Shown: positions 41,349-50,801, counted from the first letter of the stretch. The stretch: 64,000 nt of DNA from Burkholderiales bacterium (GCA_019635015.1 JAHCAG010000013.1:1-64000), one strand, 5' to 3'. The notes: generated by a model from the sequence alone, not told the origin. Numbers and translations are program-made.

Positions 41349-42152
41349 ATGAATTTTGCGCTGATCATGCTGGTCCTGCTGCTGGTCACCGGCGCAGTCT
41401 GGCTGGCGGAAGTGCTGTATTTCCGCAAGCGCCGGGTGGCGGGCATGCCGCAGCCGTGGTGGATAGAATATCCGGCAAGTTTCTTTCCGGTCATCCTGGT
41501 GGTGTTCGTGCTGCGTTCCTTCCTGGTGGAACCGTTCAAGATTCCCTCCGGTTCGATGCTGCCGACGCTGCTGGTCGGGGATTTCATCCTGGTCAACAAG
41601 TTCACCTACGGCATACGCCTGCCGGTCCTGAACACGCGGCTGGTCGAGGTCAACGAGCCTCAGCGCGGGGAGGTGATGGTGTTCCGGTACCCCGAGAATC
41701 CTTCGCTGGATTACATCAAACGCGTGGTTGCCCTGCCCGGGGACGACATCGTCTATGCGGACAAGCGACTGAGCATCAACGGCAGGGAAGTGCCGCTGAA
41801 GCCGGATGGCGACTACAGTTATGTCGAGGGCGGACTCAATTTCGTTTCGGCAAAACGCTTCGAGGAGCGGCTGGGCGAACATGCGCATGCCGTCCTGCTG
41901 CAGCAGGACGTACCGCCGGTGCAACTGAGCGGCGTGCAGCGCTTTCCCTATCGCGACAATTGTGCGTACAATGAGTCCGGGTTCCGCTGCAAAGTCCCTG
42001 CCGGGCATTATTTCCTGATGGGGGATAACCGGGACAGCAGCAGCGACAGCCGTTACTGGGGATTTGTGCCGGAGCGCAACATTGTCGGCAGGGCGTTTCT
42101 GATCTGGTGGAATTTCGACAACCTGAAACGCATCGGGCAGTCGATCAACTGA
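41349..42152 (+). CDS. lepB: Signal peptidase I
   Basis: LepB removes signal peptides from exported proteins at the periplasmic face of the inner membrane. The 267-residue protein has two N-terminal membrane spans (about 3-23 and 43-60), the catalytic serine S69 in IPSGSMLPTLLVGD and the general-base lysine K124 in YIKRVVALPGDD. The C-terminal GHYFLMGDNRDSSSDSR block is conserved. It lies in the lepA-lepB-rnc-era order. Confidence 0.97.
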   Translation: MNFALIMLVLLLVTGAVWLAEVLYFRKRRVAGMPQPWWIEYPASFFPVILVVFVLRSFLVEPFKIPSGSMLPTLLVGDFILVNKFTYGIRLPVLNTRLVEVNEPQRGEVMVFRYPENPSLDYIKRVVALPGDDIVYADKRLSINGREVPLKPDGDYSYVEGGLNFVSAKRFEERLGEHAHAVLLQQDVPPVQLSGVQRFPYRDNCAYNESGFRCKVPAGHYFLMGDNRDSSSDSRYWGFVPERNIVGRAFLIWWNFDNLKRIGQSIN

Positions 42153-42170
42153 CATACTCGGGAGGCATCA

Positions 42171-42527
42171 ATGAATTCGCAGCGCGGCATCACGATCACC
42201 GGTTTTCTGGTATTTGCGGTACTGCTGATATCGGCACTGCTGCTGGGCTTCAAGATCGGCCCGGCGTACATGGAATACCACACCATCCAGAAGATGTTCC
42301 GCACGATGGCCAGCGATCCGTCCATCAAGAATGCAACCCGCGGCGAATTCAACAGCGCGTTCAACGCGCGTGCCGGCGTCGACAATGTCAAGGCCATCAC
42401 TTATGACGACGTGCAGATCGAGAAAGACGGCGACGGCATCGTGATCAGCGCGGAATACACGGTGCGCGTGCCGCTGTTCAGCAATCTCAGCGCGTTCATG
42501 GAGTTCCGGCCGACGTCCCGGCAGTAA
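42171..42527 (+). CDS. DUF4845 membrane-anchored protein
   Basis: The 118-residue protein has one N-terminal membrane span (about 8-27) resembling a type IV pilin-like start (MNSQRGITITGFLVFAVLLI), and a small soluble domain. DUF4845 proteins are usually found between lepB and rnc in Betaproteobacteria. Function is unknown. A strong GGGAGG Shine-Dalgarno is present. Confidence 0.85.
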   Translation: MNSQRGITITGFLVFAVLLISALLLGFKIGPAYMEYHTIQKMFRTMASDPSIKNATRGEFNSAFNARAGVDNVKAITYDDVQIEKDGDGIVISAEYTVRVPLFSNLSAFMEFRPTSRQ

Positions 42528-42557
42528 CGGCCGGATGACGCGGTTTTCTGGCTTGCG

Positions 42558-43229
42558 GTGGATTACGGCCTGATCAGCGGCAGGATCGGTTACGCCTTCC
42601 GCGAGCCGGCATTGCTGCGGCGCGCACTGACCCACCGTTCTTTCGGTGCCGACCACAACGAGCGCCTGGAATACCTTGGCGACAGTGTCGTCAACTGCCT
42701 GGTCGCCCTGGAACTCTATGAGCGTTTTCCGCAGCTCAGTGAAGGCGAGTTGTCACGCCTCCGTGCCAACCTGGTGAACCAGCAGGCGCTGCAGGGTATA
42801 GCCATCAACATGGGGTTGGGGGAACAATTGCTGCTCGGTGAGGGCGAACTGAAAAGCGGAGGGGCGGCGCGGCCGTCCATCCTGGCCGATGCGGTCGAGG
42901 CGGTTGTCGGCGCTGTGCTCATCGACGGGGGATTCCAGGCTGCCCAGCAGGCCGTGCGCCGGCTGTTTGGCGAAAATCTTGCCGCAGTCAATCCCGGAGC
43001 CAGTGGCAAGGATGCGAAAACACGGCTGCAGGAGTTTGCGCAGGGCAGGGGGCTGCCGCTGCCCGTTTACACGCTCCTTGGCACGCGCGGGCAGGCGCAT
43101 GCGCAGTCCTTCGAAGTGCAGTGTGCCATTGCCGGTCTCGGGATCCGTACCGAGGGACGTGGCGGGAGCCGGCGCGCTGCGGAACAGGATGCGGCCGGCA
43201 AGGCCATGGCACTGGTGGAGAATCAATGA
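42558..43229 (+). CDS. rnc: Ribonuclease III
   Basis: RNase III cleaves double-stranded RNA, including the rRNA precursor. The 223-residue protein starts at a GTG. The signature NERLEYLGDSVVN (34-46) contains E38 and D42, and D111 and E114 complete the metal site. The C-terminal half (about 150-220) is a dsRNA-binding domain ending GGSRRAAEQDAAGKAM. Its stop overlaps the era start in ATGA, so the two are translationally coupled as in E. coli. Confidence 0.97.
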   Translation: MDYGLISGRIGYAFREPALLRRALTHRSFGADHNERLEYLGDSVVNCLVALELYERFPQLSEGELSRLRANLVNQQALQGIAINMGLGEQLLLGEGELKSGGAARPSILADAVEAVVGAVLIDGGFQAAQQAVRRLFGENLAAVNPGASGKDAKTRLQEFAQGRGLPLPVYTLLGTRGQAHAQSFEVQCAIAGLGIRTEGRGGSRRAAEQDAAGKAMALVENQ

Positions 43230-44116
43230 CCGATGCCGCACACCGTGCCGGACATCTTGCCATCATCGGCAGGCCGAATGTCGGCAAATCGACGCTGCTC
43301 AATCGCCTGGTGGGCCAGAAAATCAGCATCACCTCCAGACGTCCCCAGACAACGCGGCAACGGATCATCGGGATCGTCACCCGCTCCGACGCGCAGTACG
43401 TTTTTGTCGACACTCCCGGGTTCCAGACGCACCACGGCAGCACGATGAACCGCCTTATGAACCGCAGCGTGTCGCGCAGCGTATCGGATGTCGACGCCGT
43501 GGTCTGGGTGGTGGAGGCGCCGCGGCTGACGGCGGAGGACAAGGCGGTGTTTGGACTGCTGCAACCGGGAACGCAGTTCGTGGTTGCGCTGAACAAGATC
43601 GATGGCGTGGGCAACAAGAATGAACTGCTGCCGCTGATGCAGGAGATCCACGCGCTGGCGCAGCCGGCGGCTATTGTCCCCGTGTCGGCAAAAACGGGCA
43701 GCGGAACCGATGATTTGCTTGCGGCGCTGAAGCCGTTGCTGCCCGTGCAGGAAGCCATGTACGGGGAGGACGAGATCACCACGGCCAGCGAACGCACCCT
43801 GGCGGCCGAACTGCTGCGCGAGAAACTGTTCCGGCTGCTCGGCGAGGAGTTGCCGTATTCGGCGCTGGTCGAGATCGAGAAATTCGAAACCGTGGACGGA
43901 CTGCGCCGCATCCATGCCGGCATACTGGTCGACAAGCCCGGTCACAAGGGCATCGTCATCGGCAAGGGCGGTGCCAAGCTGAAGGACATCGCAAGCCAGG
44001 CCCGCGCCGACATGGAGCGTCTGTTCGGCGGCAGGGTTTTTCTCGAAGTCTGGGTCAAGGTGAAGTCCGGCTGGGCCGATGATCTGGGCCTGTTGCGACG
44101 CTCAGGGATTGAATAA
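43226..44116 (+). CDS. era: GTPase Era
   Basis: Era is an essential GTPase that binds 16S rRNA during 30S assembly. The ATG at 43226 gives 296 residues. G1 is GRPNVGKST (15-23), followed by FVDTPGF and NKID. The C-terminal KH domain has GKGGAKLKDIASQAR. The TAA stop lies within the left arm of a long AT-rich palindrome described separately. Confidence 0.98.
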   Translation: MTDAAHRAGHLAIIGRPNVGKSTLLNRLVGQKISITSRRPQTTRQRIIGIVTRSDAQYVFVDTPGFQTHHGSTMNRLMNRSVSRSVSDVDAVVWVVEAPRLTAEDKAVFGLLQPGTQFVVALNKIDGVGNKNELLPLMQEIHALAQPAAIVPVSAKTGSGTDDLLAALKPLLPVQEAMYGEDEITTASERTLAAELLREKLFRLLGEELPYSALVEIEKFETVDGLRRIHAGILVDKPGHKGIVIGKGGAKLKDIASQARADMERLFGGRVFLEVWVKVKSGWADDLGLLRRSGIE

Positions 44117-44155
44117 AAATATATTAAAAACAATATGTTATATATTTTTATTCAA
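44109..44155. terminator. Perfect 16-bp AT-rich inverted repeat overlapping the era stop
   Basis: TTGAATAAAAATATAT (44109-44124) is exactly inverted at 44140-44155 around a 15-base A/T loop. Stem and loop together contain only a few G or C bases in a GC-rich genome. It includes the era stop codon and separates era from recO. It may end or stabilise the era transcript, or mark a protein-binding site near the recO promoter. Confidence 0.6.
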
Positions 44156-44189
44156 GTAAACTCTGAATTATGGCGGGGGTTCCGGCGGC

Positions 44190-44915
44190 ATGGCTGAGCG
44201 GGCACGGCGGGACGGGCAATCGGCCTACCTCCTGCACACCTATGCCTACCGTGAAACCAGCCTGATTGCCGAGTTCTACAGCCGCGAATCAGGCCGGGTT
44301 GCGGTCATTGCCCGCGGTGCGCGACGGCCGCGCTCAGCGCTGCGCGGCGTGTTGATGGCATTCCAGCCGCTGCTGATCGGCTGGTCGGGAAAATCGGAAT
44401 TGAAAGTCCTGCACAAGGCCGAGTGGCAGGGCGGGTATGCGCCCCTGCGCGGACTCGGCCTGATCTGCGGCTTCTACCTGAACGAACTGCTGCTGAAGCT
44501 GCTGCCGCGGGAGGATCCCCACGAGCAGCTGTTCGAGGCCTATGCCGCGGCGCTGGCGCAATTGCCAGGCACCTTGGATCATGCCGCGGTACTGCGCCGC
44601 TTCGAGCGCGTACTGCTGCGCGAACTGGGTTACGGCCTGATACTGGAGCGCGAAGCCGGTGCCGGCACGCCGATCCGGGCCGAAGGACTGTACCGTTACG
44701 TGCCTGAACGCGGACCCGTGCCGGCAATCGAGAGCGATGGCCAAAGCGGCGTAGAATTGGCGGGGCAGACGCTGATCGACATGGCGGAGGACCGTTATGC
44801 CGACCCGCGGACAGTGCAGCAAAGCAAGGCGCTGATGCGGGCGCTGATCAATCACTGCCTTGGCGCGCAGGCCCTGCACACACGGCAGCTGCTGCGCGAC
44901 CTGCAGCAGTTATAG
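44190..44915 (+). CDS. recO: DNA repair protein RecO
   Basis: RecO helps load RecA on gaps in the RecFOR pathway. The 241-residue protein has the N-terminal OB fold (YLLHTYAYRETSLIAEFYSR, then ARGARRPRSALRG) and a helical C-terminal domain. The era-recO-pdxJ-acpS order is standard. There is no strong Shine-Dalgarno, so the first ATG is a best guess. Confidence 0.95.
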   Translation: MAERARRDGQSAYLLHTYAYRETSLIAEFYSRESGRVAVIARGARRPRSALRGVLMAFQPLLIGWSGKSELKVLHKAEWQGGYAPLRGLGLICGFYLNELLLKLLPREDPHEQLFEAYAAALAQLPGTLDHAAVLRRFERVLLRELGYGLILEREAGAGTPIRAEGLYRYVPERGPVPAIESDGQSGVELAGQTLIDMAEDRYADPRTVQQSKALMRALINHCLGAQALHTRQLLRDLQQL

Positions 44916-44966
44916 TTTTAGAACCGTTTACAGCCGATTGACCCGTCACGACCCTGCAGCAATGCA

Positions 44967-45707
44967 ATGACCCGCCTCAGTGTCAATGTCAACAAGGTTG
45001 CGCTGCTGCGCAATTCGCGCAGCCTCGGCATTCCGAGTGTGCTGCGCGCAGCGACACTCGCATTGGATGCCGGGGCGCATGGCATCACCGTGCATCCGCG
45101 TCCCGATGCGCGCCATATCCGGCCCGATGACGTGCACGAACTGGCCGGCCTGCTGCGTGGCCGTCCGGATGCCGAATTCAACATCGAGGGCAATCCTTTC
45201 GAGCCGCCGCTGATGGAACTGGCGCAGGCAGTCAGGCCGCAGCAATGCACGCTGGTGCCGGATACGCCCGGGGCCTTCACTTCCGATCATGGCTGGGATC
45301 TTGCCCGGGATGGCGCACGGCTGCAGCCCGTGGTGGCCAGCCTGAAAGCATGGGGCATCCGTGTCAGCCTGTTCATGGATGCCGATCCGGCGGCGATGAC
45401 CGCTGCTGCGGCTACCGGCGCTGATCGTGTCGAACTGTACACCGAGCCCTATGCCGCGGCTTTCGGCACGACGGGCGAGCGGGCAATGCTCGAGCGTTAC
45501 TCCGCGGCATCCCGCAGCGCGCAGGCTGCCGGACTCGGCGTCAATGCCGGCCATGACCTGAACCGCGACAACCTGCCGCGATTCCTGGAGGCGGTGCCCG
45601 GCGTGGCCGAGGTATCCATAGGACATGCGCTGGTGGCCGATGCGCTGGAGTGGGGGCTGGCGGAAACAGTGAAGGAATACCTGCGGGCGATGGGGGGGCG
45701 GTTTTGA
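44967..45707 (+). CDS. pdxJ: Pyridoxine 5'-phosphate synthase
   Basis: PdxJ closes the pyridine ring in the DXP-dependent vitamin B6 pathway, using DXP and 1-amino-3-hydroxyacetone phosphate. The 246-residue TIM-barrel protein has LSVNVNKVALLRNSR, ITVHPRPDARHI, NIEGNP and SIGHALVADAL. Its TGA overlaps the TTG start of acpS. Confidence 0.97.
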   Translation: MTRLSVNVNKVALLRNSRSLGIPSVLRAATLALDAGAHGITVHPRPDARHIRPDDVHELAGLLRGRPDAEFNIEGNPFEPPLMELAQAVRPQQCTLVPDTPGAFTSDHGWDLARDGARLQPVVASLKAWGIRVSLFMDADPAAMTAAAATGADRVELYTEPYAAAFGTTGERAMLERYSAASRSAQAAGLGVNAGHDLNRDNLPRFLEAVPGVAEVSIGHALVADALEWGLAETVKEYLRAMGGRF

Positions 45708-46081
45708 TCTACGGCATAGGCATCGACGTCATTCAGCCGCACCGCGTGGCGCGGTTGCTGGAAAAATACGGCCAGCGTTTTGTGAATCGTGTGCTGACCC
45801 CGGTCGAACAGGAGCGTTATGCGAGGACCGGACAGCGGGTCCTGTTTCTTGCCAACCGGTTCGCCGCGAAGGAGGCATTCTCGAAGGCGATGGGAACGGG
45901 CTTCCGCTATCCGGTGACCCTGCAGTGCATCAGCGTGGTGCAGAACAGCGCGGGCAAGCCGGGTTTCGCTTTCAACGGGGTTCTGGAGGCGCTGGTGCGG
46001 CAACGCGGCATCACCAGCCATCACCTGACCATCAGCGACGAATCGAATCTGGCCTGCGCCTGCGTCGTGCTCGAGATCTGA
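45704..46081 (+). CDS. acpS: Holo-[acyl-carrier-protein] synthase
   Basis: AcpS attaches phosphopantetheine from CoA to acyl carrier protein. I take the TTG at 45704 (125 residues), which gives the family start IYGIGIDV with the magnesium ligand D8 and overlaps the pdxJ stop; the open frame reaching further upstream would lie inside pdxJ. The second signature [14 protein letters not shown] holds the catalytic glutamate. Confidence 0.96.
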   Translation: MIYGIGIDVIQPHRVARLLEKYGQRFVNRVLTPVEQERYARTGQRVLFLANRFAAKEAFSKAMGTGFRYPVTLQCISVVQNSAGKPGFAFNGVLEALVRQRGITSHHLTISDESNLACACVVLEI

Positions 46082-46091
46082 ACGGAGTGCC

Positions 46092-47138
46092 ATGAACAAA
46101 GCCCTGCCCCTGGGACCGGTCATGCTGGATGTTGCCGGCACCGTGCTGACCGATGACGACCGGCGGCGGCTGCTGCATCCGCTGACCGGCGGCGTGATCC
46201 TGTTCTCGCGCAACTTCGAATCCTGCGCCCAGCTTGATGCGCTGACCGCGGAGATCCATGCCTTGCGCGACCCGCCCCTGATCATTGCTGTTGACCACGA
46301 AGGGGGGCGTGTGCAGCGTTTCCGCGAGGGTTTCACGCAGCTTCCGCCAATGCGGAAGTTCGGCTTGATCTGGGATCGCGACCGCAGTGCCGCGGCATCG
46401 CTGGCGCACTCCGCCGGCTTTGTGCTTGCCGCGGAATTGCGCGTTCACGGTGTTGATCTTTCGTTTGCACCCGTGCTTGATGTCGACTACGGCAACAGCG
46501 GAGTCATCGGTGATCGCGCGTTCCACGCGAGGCCCGAAGCCATTGCCGAACTCGCGTCGGCAGTCATGCGCGGCCTGCGCGCGGGGGGGATGGCCGCGGT
46601 GGGCAAGCATTTTCCGGGACATGGCCATGTCCGCGCCGATTCCCACCATGAAGTGCCGGTCGACGGCCGCGGGCTGGCGGAGATCCGTGCCGAAGACCTG
46701 CTGCCGTTCCGCCGCCTTGCCGCAGAGGGTATGGAGGGGATAATGCCGGCACACGTGATTTACCCCGAGGTTGATGCTGCGCCAGCCGGGTTTTCGGCAA
46801 CATGGCTGCAGCAGATACTGCGCGGCGAGCTGGGTTTTGACGGTGTGATTTTCAGCGATGATCTCAGCATGGAGGGCGCCAGCGTGGCCGGTGGCGTAAT
46901 TGAGCGGGCGCAGGCCGCGCTCGGTGCCGGTTGCGACATGGTGCTGGTCTGCAATGCGCCGGCTGCTGCCGACGAACTGCTCGCGGGCCTGCGTCATGAC
47001 ATGCCCGCGGTGTCTCGCGCGCGCCTGCAGCGCATCTGCGCCTATCCGTCCCCGGCGGACGCCGCAAGCCTGCATGCCGATGCACGGTATGCCGCGGCCT
47101 GCAGGGCGCTTGCCGGGGTCACCCGGACGGGGCACTGA
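46092..47138 (+). CDS. nagZ: Beta-N-acetylhexosaminidase NagZ (GH3)
   Basis: NagZ removes GlcNAc from muropeptides in cytoplasmic peptidoglycan recycling and so influences AmpC-type beta-lactamase signals where present. The 348-residue protein has KHFPGHG (172-178), the conserved histidine motif DSHHEVPVD, and [10 protein letters not shown] (254-263), which holds the nucleophilic aspartate. It lies 10 bases after acpS. Confidence 0.96.
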   Translation: MNKALPLGPVMLDVAGTVLTDDDRRRLLHPLTGGVILFSRNFESCAQLDALTAEIHALRDPPLIIAVDHEGGRVQRFREGFTQLPPMRKFGLIWDRDRSAAASLAHSAGFVLAAELRVHGVDLSFAPVLDVDYGNSGVIGDRAFHARPEAIAELASAVMRGLRAGGMAAVGKHFPGHGHVRADSHHEVPVDGRGLAEIRAEDLLPFRRLAAEGMEGIMPAHVIYPEVDAAPAGFSATWLQQILRGELGFDGVIFSDDLSMEGASVAGGVIERAQAALGAGCDMVLVCNAPAAADELLAGLRHDMPAVSRARLQRICAYPSPADAASLHADARYAAACRALAGVTRTGH

Positions 47139-47194
47139 TGTGGCCGGTAGCAGATTTCTTTACACCTGCCTGCCAATGGTGTTAGAAGGCAGCC

Positions 47195-47539
47195 ATGGGT
47201 CCCGCTGATCAGAAAGATTTCAGTTTCGAGGAATGGGCGGCGCTCGCGCGTGAAGACGGCGAGGCTTTCGAACGCCGTCGCCAGCAACTGATCGAGAGCA
47301 TGCTGGCAGCCGCACCCGAGCGCATGCAGCGTCGCCTGCGCGGGCTGCAGTTCCAGATTGACCTGGAGCGCGAGCGTGCCGGCACGCCGCTGGGTGTCGC
47401 AGTGCGCCTGAACTCCATGATGTGGTCCAGTTTTGCCGACTTGCGGGATGCACTGGCTGGTGTCGGCGAGAGTGTTCCGCAGCAGCCGCGGATGCCGGAA
47501 GCCGGCGCGCAGCTGATTCCGTTTCCCAAGCGTTCCTGA
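47195..47539 (+). CDS. DUF3135-type protein
   Basis: The 114-residue protein is soluble and mainly helical, with FSFEEWAALAREDGEAFERR followed by RMQRRLRGLQFQIDLERERA. This matches the DUF3135 pattern as I recall it; function is unknown. It sits 3 bases before the uracil-DNA glycosylase gene, so they are probably co-transcribed. Confidence 0.7.
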   Translation: MGPADQKDFSFEEWAALAREDGEAFERRRQQLIESMLAAAPERMQRRLRGLQFQIDLERERAGTPLGVAVRLNSMMWSSFADLRDALAGVGESVPQQPRMPEAGAQLIPFPKRS

Positions 47540-47542
47540 ACG

Positions 47543-48223
47543 ATGGAAAGAGCGGTGGCGCGGCGCAGCGGCAGGCTGCCGTCGCCCGGCGGGGAGTTTT
47601 CCGTGGACTGCCGGCTTTGCCCGCGGCTCGCCGCCCATCTGGCTGATGTCCGCCGTGATCATCCCGCCTACCATGCGCGTCCGGTGCCTGCTTTCGGTGA
47701 TCCGCATCCCGGGCTGCTGATTGTCGGTCTGGCGCCGGGCATGCACGGTGCCAACCGCACCGGCCGGCCGTTCACGGGCGACCATGCCGGCATCCTGCTC
47801 TACGACACGCTGCACCGTTATGGTTTCGGCAGCCAGGCCGTGGCACTGTCACCAGATGACGGTCTGGTGTTGAAGGGCTGCCGCATCACCAATGCCGTCA
47901 AATGCCTGCCGCCGGAAAACAAGCCTTTGCCGGCCGAAATCAGGACCTGCAACAGTTATCTGCGCACTGAACTGCAGGTACTGGCGCCGCCGGTGGTGCT
48001 GGCATTGGGTACGGTCGCCCATCAGGCGGTGCTGCGCGCCCTGGACTGCCGGATTGCCGATTTTCCGTTTGCTCACGGAGCATGTCACCGGCTGCGGCCG
48101 GATCTGCTGCTGTTCGACAGTTACCACTGCAGCCGATACAACACCCAGACCCGGCGCCTGACACCGGAAATGTTCCGGGAGATTTTTGCGGGCATCCGGA
48201 ACCATCTGGACGGAGTTGGCTGA
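47543..48223 (+). CDS. Uracil-DNA glycosylase, family 5 (UdgB-like)
   Basis: This 226-residue protein has the family 5 UDG motif 1, GLAPGMHGANRTGRPFTGD, and the motif 2 region DSYHCSRYNTQTRRLT. The N-terminal cysteines C23 and C26 and further cysteines could bind an FeS cluster, as in related UDGs. It excises uracil (and perhaps other deaminated bases) from DNA. Its stop overlaps the uvrC start by one base, putting two DNA-repair genes under one message. Confidence 0.88.
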   Translation: MERAVARRSGRLPSPGGEFSVDCRLCPRLAAHLADVRRDHPAYHARPVPAFGDPHPGLLIVGLAPGMHGANRTGRPFTGDHAGILLYDTLHRYGFGSQAVALSPDDGLVLKGCRITNAVKCLPPENKPLPAEIRTCNSYLRTELQVLAPPVVLALGTVAHQAVLRALDCRIADFPFAHGACHRLRPDLLLFDSYHCSRYNTQTRRLTPEMFREIFAGIRNHLDGVG

Positions 48224-50022
48224 TGACTCCGCTGGAGATTGCCGCGGGGCTGCCGCATCTGCCCGGGGTCTACCGCATGCTTGGCCGCGAGGGCGATGTG
48301 CTCTACGTCGGCAAGGCCATTGACCTGCGCAAGCGGGTCAGTTCCTACTTCCAGCGCAGCGAAACGTTGTCGCCGCGCATCCGCCTGATGGTGGCGCAGG
48401 TCTGCGGCATCGAGACCACGGTGACGCGTTCGGAGTCGGAAGCGCTGCTGCTCGAAAACAACCTGATCAAGTCCCTGTCGCCGCGCTACAACATCCTGTT
48501 CAGGGACGACAAATCGTATCCCTACCTGATGCTCAGCGGCCATGCCTTCCCGCGTCTCGGATTCTTCCGCGGCAATCCGGACCGCCGCCACCGTCATTTC
48601 GGGCCGTTTCCCAATGCCGGTGCAGTGCGGGAAAGCATGCAGTTGCTGCAGAAGGTTTTCCGGCTGCGCACCTGTGAAGACAGCGTGTTTGCGCATCGCT
48701 CGCGGCCCTGCCTGCTGCACCAGATCCATCGCTGCACGGCGCCCTGCGTCGGGCTGATCAGTGGTGATGCCTATGCCGAGGACGTGCGCAGCGCGGAACT
48801 GTTTCTCGACGGCGAGGAGGACGCGGTGTTCGAACGCCTGGACCGCCGCATGGCGGATGCCGCTGCCGCGCTGCGTTACGAGGATGCGGCGGGTTATCGC
48901 GACCAGATCAGCGCGCTGCGCAAGGTGCGCGAGCGCCAGTATGTCAGCGATGAGTCGGGAAGGGATGCTGACGTGATTGCTTTCGGCTTCGCAGGCGGGA
49001 TCGAATGCGTCAACCTGGTGATGATCCGCGGTGGACATCATCTCGGTGACAAGAATTTTTTTCCGCAGAATGCCGACGGGGCGGAACCGGCCCAGGTGCT
49101 GGAGGCCTTTCTCGCGCAGCACTACCTGCTGCATCCGGTCCCGCCCCAGATCATTGTCGGTGAATCCGTTGCGACGGAGGGGCTGCAGGAGATGCTGTCA
49201 CAGCGTGCCGGACGGCGTGTGCAGATCAGCACTAATCCGATCGGCGATCGCAGGGTGTGGCTGCAGATGGCAGCGAAAAACGCCGGCCTCGGCGCCAGCC
49301 AGCGCCAGGCGCGGAAGACCGGGGATGCCAGCAGGCTGCAGGCCCTGCAGCAGGGCCTGGGTCTGCCGGAGTCGGTCCAGCGCATTGAATGTTTCGACAT
49401 CAGTCATACCCAGGGCGAAGCCACGGTGGCTTCCTGCGTGGTTTACGACCGGGGAGACATGCAGAACGGGGAATACCGGCGCTTCAATATCCGTGATGCG
49501 GCACCGGGTGACGACTACGGCGCGATGCGCGAGGCCCTGGCACGGCGTTACCGCAGGGTGGTGTCGGGAGAGGGTAAGATGCCGGACCTCGTGATGATCG
49601 ACGGCGGAGCGGGGCAATTGGGCGTGGCTGCGGAAGTGCTCGCGGAACTGGGGCTGAGCGAAGTTTCCCTGCTGGGCGTGGCCAAGGGCGTTTCGCGCAA
49701 ACCCGGCATGGAGCAACTGCTGATGCCCGGACGGGAGCAGTCTTTCCGGCTGGCGGCGGATGACCCCGGTTTGCACCTGATCCAGCAGATCCGGGATGAG
49801 GCGCACCGCTTTGCGATCGAGGGGCATCGGGCCCGTCGCGGCCGGACGCGGAACACCTCGCCGCTGGAGGGCATTCCGGGTGTGGGCGCCAGACGGCGCC
49901 AGCGCCTGCTGGCCCGGTTTGGCGGTCTGCGCGGGCTGGTCGCGGCAGGTGTCGACGAGCTTGCGCAGGTTGACGGCATCAGCCGGGCGCTGGCGGAGCG
50001 CATTTATTCGGAACTGCATTAA
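48223..50022 (+). CDS. uvrC: UvrABC excinuclease subunit C
   Basis: UvrC makes both incisions around bulky lesions in nucleotide excision repair. The ATG at 48223 (599 residues) gives the family start. Domains are GIY-YIG nuclease (GVY 15-17, YVG 28-30, R36), the UVR motif (about 200-235) that binds UvrB, an RNase H-like nuclease with DISHTQGEATVASCV, and a tandem helix-hairpin-helix at the C-terminus (GIPGVGARRRQRLLARFG). pgsA follows, as in many proteobacteria. Confidence 0.97.
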   Translation: MTPLEIAAGLPHLPGVYRMLGREGDVLYVGKAIDLRKRVSSYFQRSETLSPRIRLMVAQVCGIETTVTRSESEALLLENNLIKSLSPRYNILFRDDKSYPYLMLSGHAFPRLGFFRGNPDRRHRHFGPFPNAGAVRESMQLLQKVFRLRTCEDSVFAHRSRPCLLHQIHRCTAPCVGLISGDAYAEDVRSAELFLDGEEDAVFERLDRRMADAAAALRYEDAAGYRDQISALRKVRERQYVSDESGRDADVIAFGFAGGIECVNLVMIRGGHHLGDKNFFPQNADGAEPAQVLEAFLAQHYLLHPVPPQIIVGESVATEGLQEMLSQRAGRRVQISTNPIGDRRVWLQMAAKNAGLGASQRQARKTGDASRLQALQQGLGLPESVQRIECFDISHTQGEATVASCVVYDRGDMQNGEYRRFNIRDAAPGDDYGAMREALARRYRRVVSGEGKMPDLVMIDGGAGQLGVAAEVLAELGLSEVSLLGVAKGVSRKPGMEQLLMPGREQSFRLAADDPGLHLIQQIRDEAHRFAIEGHRARRGRTRNTSPLEGIPGVGARRRQRLLARFGGLRGLVAAGVDELAQVDGISRALAERIYSELH

Positions 50023-50040
50023 CAAGCTGACTGGACGGAC

Positions 50041-50610
50041 ATGCAATTGAACTGGCCCAACCTGCTGACCTGGCTGCGGATCGTGATGATCCCGCTGTTT
50101 GTCGGTGTTTTCTATTTCGAACAGGGCTGGATGTCCCATGCCACCCAGAATCTGGTTGCGACCGTCATTTTTACCGCGGCTGCCATCACCGACTGGCTGG
50201 ACGGCTGGCTGGCACGGCGCCTGAACCAGACCTCGGCTTTCGGGGCCTTTCTCGACCCGGTCGCGGACAAGCTGATGGTTGCCGCAGCGCTGGTCATCCT
50301 GGTGCAGCTGGGCCGCATTGACGCCGTCATTGCACTGATCATCATTGGCCGTGAAATCGCGATTTCCGCATTGCGTGAATGGATGGCGTCGATCGGGCAC
50401 GGGAAAAGCGTGGCGGTGTCGATGGCCGGCAAAATCAAGACTGTTGCGCAGATGGTCGCCATCCCGATGCTGCTGTACCACGACCCGATTGGCGGTTTTG
50501 ACCCCGATTACTGGGGCACCTGGCTGATCTGGGCCGCGGCGCTGCTGACCCTGGTTTCAATGGGGTATTACCTCAGGATGGCCTGGCGGGCGGCGAAGGA
50601 GCACGGCTAG
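50041..50610 (+). CDS. pgsA: CDP-diacylglycerol-glycerol-3-phosphate 3-phosphatidyltransferase
   Basis: PgsA makes phosphatidylglycerol phosphate, consuming the CdsA product. The 189-residue inner-membrane protein has the CDP-alcohol phosphotransferase motif, D-x2-DG-x2-AR-x8-G-x3-D-x3-D, complete in the stretch from DWLDGWLARR to FLDPVADKL. It has about five spans. Confidence 0.97.
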   Translation: MQLNWPNLLTWLRIVMIPLFVGVFYFEQGWMSHATQNLVATVIFTAAAITDWLDGWLARRLNQTSAFGAFLDPVADKLMVAAALVILVQLGRIDAVIALIIIGREIAISALREWMASIGHGKSVAVSMAGKIKTVAQMVAIPMLLYHDPIGGFDPDYWGTWLIWAAALLTLVSMGYYLRMAWRAAKEHG

Positions 50611-50614
50611 CGGC

Positions 50615-50643
50615 TTGCGGCACGGGGGCGGGTTGAATATAAT
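50615..50643 (+). promoter_or_regulatory. Predicted promoter of the tRNA-Gly-Cys-Leu cluster
   Basis: TTGCGG (50615-50620), a 17-base spacer and a perfect TATAAT (50638-50643) are followed by a GC-rich discriminator (GCGCGGC), as expected for a stable-RNA promoter under stringent control. Confidence 0.7.
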
Positions 50644-50667
50644 GCGCGGCTTGAAAGCAGCAGCGAT

Positions 50668-50743
50668 GCGGGAATAGCTCAGTTGGTAGAGCGCAACCTT
50701 GCCAAGGTTGAGGTCGGGAGTTCGAGCCTCCTTTCCCGCTCCA
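50668..50743 (+). tRNA. tRNA-Gly (anticodon GCC)
   Basis: The acceptor stem GCGGGAA/TTCCCGC, D-loop AGCTCAGTTGG, anticodon GCC at 50701-50703 in a CAACC/GGTTG stem, T-loop TTCGAGC and encoded CCA give a complete 76-base tRNA. Confidence 0.97.
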
Positions 50744-50801
50744 GATCCCCGGGGAAAACGGTTGAAACAGAAACCAGCCGTTTTCCCCTTTTAGTTCCAG
50801 C

